Shown here piece after piece: positions 6,350 to 7,706 of a stretch of DNA of 7,706 nucleotides (positions are counted from its first letter, which is position 1; each line of letters starts with the position of its first letter). The notes beneath the pieces are model-generated. The model searched no databases, had not been told where the DNA came from, and saw only the letters and a list, made by a program, of their open reading frames with translations. Both the position numbers and the translations under genes were made by a program. The DNA comes from Alphaproteobacteria bacterium. Lineage in GTDB: Bacteria; Pseudomonadota; Alphaproteobacteria; Geminicoccales; Geminicoccaceae. Where the stretch lies: contig JALSGW010000420.1 of the NCBI GenBank assembly GCA_026982585.1, forward strand, positions 1-7,706, read 5' to 3'.

Positions 6350-6378
6350 CGGTGGCGCCGCCGGCCTCCGCGCCACCG
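6350..6378. promoter_or_regulatory. 9-bp inverted repeat in the hydrolase / glycosyltransferase divergent region
   Basis: CGGTGGCGC (6350-6358) and GCGCCACCG (6370-6378) are perfect inverted copies with an 11-nt spacer. They sit in the 83-nt gap between two divergent starts, 18 nt before the preferred ATG of the glycosyltransferase-like gene and 36 nt upstream of the hydrolase start. It could be an operator for a dimeric regulator or a leader hairpin hiding the downstream start. In GC-rich DNA chance is a real alternative. No clear -35/-10 pair was found in this gap. Confidence 0.45.
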
Positions 6379-6396
6379 TCCTTCGCGACCCCAGCT

Positions 6397-7572
6397 ATGG
6401 ACCGAGCTCCGGTTTCGCAAGCCCAGGCTCCCACCGTGCTGCTCGCGCCCTCTTCCTGGCGACAGGCGGAGGAGGAGCTGCTGGCCCTGGTGCCGCGCCT
6501 GTTGGCGGCGAGGCTGCAGTTGTTGCTGTGGCCGGGGGGCGGCGATCTCGACCGCGAACTGGTGCTGCTGGGTGCGCGACCGGTGGCGTTCGGACCGTTG
6601 GGGGCCGCGCTGCGCTGGCCGCTGCGCTGGATCCTCGAGCGTCGCCTGCGCAAGGCGGGGGTGGAGCTGGTCCATGTGCGGGCGGAGCGGGCCTTGTTCA
6701 CGCTCGCACGCCTGTTCCAGGGACGGGGCGCGCGGCTGATGTGGAGCTGCGGACGTGAACCCGACTGGGATCCTCCCGGAAGGAGCGGGCGGGTCCGCGA
6801 CACAGCGGATCTGGTACTGGTGCCTTCGCGCTACGGCTGGGACCGCTTGCTGGACTGGGCGCCGCACCTCGAGCCCCGGCTGCGGCTGCTGCGCCCGGGG
6901 GTGGACCTGGAGCGCTTCGATCCCGAGGCCGCCCTCGGCATGCGCATCGCCCGGCTTGCCGAGCGCTGGCAGGTCGGTCCGGAGCACCGGGTGGTGGTGC
7001 TGCAGGGACCGCTCCGTCCGGGATGGGGCCACCTGGCCGCCCTCGAGGCCCTGGCTCGGCTCGCCCGCCCCGAGCCCCTTTTGGTGTGCTTGAGCGCCGG
7101 GGAGGCGGATGGCGCCTTTGTCCGCCGCATCGAACGGGCGGCGCGGCGGGCCGGCGTGGCCGATCGGGTGCGTTTCATGGCGCTTCCGGAGGACCGCGCC
7201 GCCGCTTATGCGCTGGCGGATCTGGTGCTGTGGCTTGCGCCCGATCAGGCCTTCGACGCCCCTCCTTTGCTGGAGGCGCAGGCGATGGGCCGGCTCGTGG
7301 TGGGCAGGGGATCGGGTTGTGCACCCGAGTTCCTCGAGGAAGAGGCCACCGGTTGGCTGTGGCATTCCGGCAAGGGCGAAGAGCTCGCCGCCATCCTGGC
7401 CCAGGCCCTCGCCCTCGATGCGGATCTCAGGGCACAGCTGGCCCAGCGGGCGCGGCGGTTCGTCGCCCGGTACTATCCGCAGGAGCGCAGAATCCAGGGA
7501 CTGCTCGCCCTCTACCGCAGCCTGCTCGGCCCCCGCGGCCCGGATCTGACGCTCTACGCAGCCTCCGCCTGA
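6397..7572 (+). CDS. GT4-fold glycosyltransferase-like protein with degenerate donor-site motifs
   Basis: Encodes 391 residues (from the preferred ATG) with the two-domain GT-B layout of family 4 glycosyltransferases, which move a sugar from a nucleotide donor, often for envelope polysaccharide or LPS. ADLVLVPSRYGWDRLLD (137-153), RLRLLRPGVDLERFDPEA (161-178), DRVRFMALPEDRAAAYALADLVL (256-278) and PPLLEAQAMGRLVVGRGSGCAPEFLEEEATGWLW (289-322) match GT4 order and spacing. Key positions differ: where GT4 enzymes have G-R-L-x-x-x-K-G, this has G204-P-L-R-P-G-W-G211 (Arg to P205, Lys to W210), and the first glutamate of E-x7-E is A285 while E293 is kept. It may be inactive, use another donor or act as an accessory protein. 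The start is uncertain: ATG 6397 lacks a clear Shine-Dalgarno; GTG 6343 and ATG 6274 are in frame, but the latter would run into the hydrolase gene. Its end overlaps the minus-strand DusA-like gene by 19 bp. Confidence 0.8.
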   Translation: MDRAPVSQAQAPTVLLAPSSWRQAEEELLALVPRLLAARLQLLLWPGGGDLDRELVLLGARPVAFGPLGAALRWPLRWILERRLRKAGVELVHVRAERALFTLARLFQGRGARLMWSCGREPDWDPPGRSGRVRDTADLVLVPSRYGWDRLLDWAPHLEPRLRLLRPGVDLERFDPEAALGMRIARLAERWQVGPEHRVVVLQGPLRPGWGHLAALEALARLARPEPLLVCLSAGEADGAFVRRIERAARRAGVADRVRFMALPEDRAAAYALADLVLWLAPDQAFDAPPLLEAQAMGRLVVGRGSGCAPEFLEEEATGWLWHSGKGEELAAILAQALALDADLRAQLAQRARRFVARYYPQERRIQGLLALYRSLLGPRGPDLTLYAASA

Positions 7573-7706
7573 TGCGCCGATTGGAGCAGTGCCACCGCTT
7601 CCAGCAGCAGACCGGGCGGCGCGCCGGGATCGCGCATGCGCGCGCTCAACAGCCTGCGGAAGGCGCGCGCGCCGGGCTGGCCGCGTCCGAGGCCGAGCAG
7701 GTGGCG
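7554..7706 (-). CDS. dusA: tRNA-dihydrouridine synthase DusA, C-terminal end only (partial)
   Basis: Read on the minus strand from the window edge, 50 codons stay open to a TAG stop at 7554-7556. The peptide begins RHLLGLGRGQPGARAFRRLLS and ends LLQSAHQAEAA. DusA proteins close with a helical segment of the form RHMLGLF-GQPGARAWRR-LS, so this is very probably the C-terminus of an FMN-dependent tRNA-dihydrouridine synthase of the DusA type, which reduces uridine-20/20a in the tRNA D-loop using NADPH. The catalytic barrel lies outside the window. The final 19 bp overlap the 3' end of the convergent glycosyltransferase-like gene, so neither gene has room for its own terminator between them. The call rests on this short tail alone; the start and full length cannot be seen. 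Confidence 0.75.
   Translation of the reverse strand, partial: RHLLGLGRGQPGARAFRRLLSARMRDPGAPPGLLLEAVALLQSAHQAEAA

Noticed and set aside
6274..6396. A longer N-terminus for the glycosyltransferase-like protein starting at ATG 6274.
   Set aside because: It would overlap the start of the divergent hydrolase gene and adds a proline/alanine-rich stretch outside the GT-B fold. The GTG at 6343 cannot be excluded.

Overview
This is a visibly G+C-rich chromosomal window that reads like an alphaproteobacterium. The strongest pointer is the CarD/CdnL protein at the left end, whose C-terminal half has the alphaproteobacterial pattern (MWSRRAQEYEAKINSGD, EQSYSER). The TRAP dicarboxylate-type transporter and the form of the glycosyltransferase and RidA proteins fit the same group. 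I cannot name a genus; a Rhodospirillales-like bacterium is a guess.

Layout from left to right. (1) A CarD-family RNA polymerase-binding regulator on the minus strand (61-561), with a small hairpin beyond its stop. (2) A divergent intergenic region of 323 nt. (3) A plus-strand TRAP transporter operon, dctP-dctQ-dctM (885-3751), with a strong GC stem-loop between dctP and dctQ and nearly abutting dctQ and dctM. (4) A convergent junction carrying an exact 38-bp direct repeat, one copy of which includes the dctM stop codon. (5) An agmatine deiminase-family gene on the minus strand (3878-4891, GTG start), divergent from a RidA/YjgF-family gene on the plus strand (5003-5470). (6) A convergent, hairpin-rich gap, then an ABHD10-like alpha/beta hydrolase on the minus strand (5564-6313). 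(7) Divergent from that hydrolase, across a short region holding a 9-bp inverted repeat, a GT4-fold glycosyltransferase-like gene (6397-7572) in which the usual donor-binding positions look replaced. (8) The 3' end of a DusA-like tRNA-dihydrouridine synthase on the minus strand, overlapping the glycosyltransferase tail by 19 bp and running off the right edge.

Only dctPQM is clearly a working unit: periplasmic receptor plus small and large membrane subunits for sodium- or proton-driven uptake of an organic acid that the sequence does not identify. The other genes alternate in strand and look like mostly single-gene transcription units of general metabolism (guanidine deimination, reactive-intermediate clean-up, ester hydrolysis, glycosyl transfer, tRNA modification). 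I see no insertion sequence, integrase, CRISPR array, tRNA or rRNA gene, and no convincing new multi-gene system. The points most worth a second look are the 38-bp repeat at the dctM end, the dctP-dctQ stem-loop, the degenerate glycosyltransferase motifs, the inverted repeat in front of that gene, and the overlapping ends of the glycosyltransferase and DusA genes.
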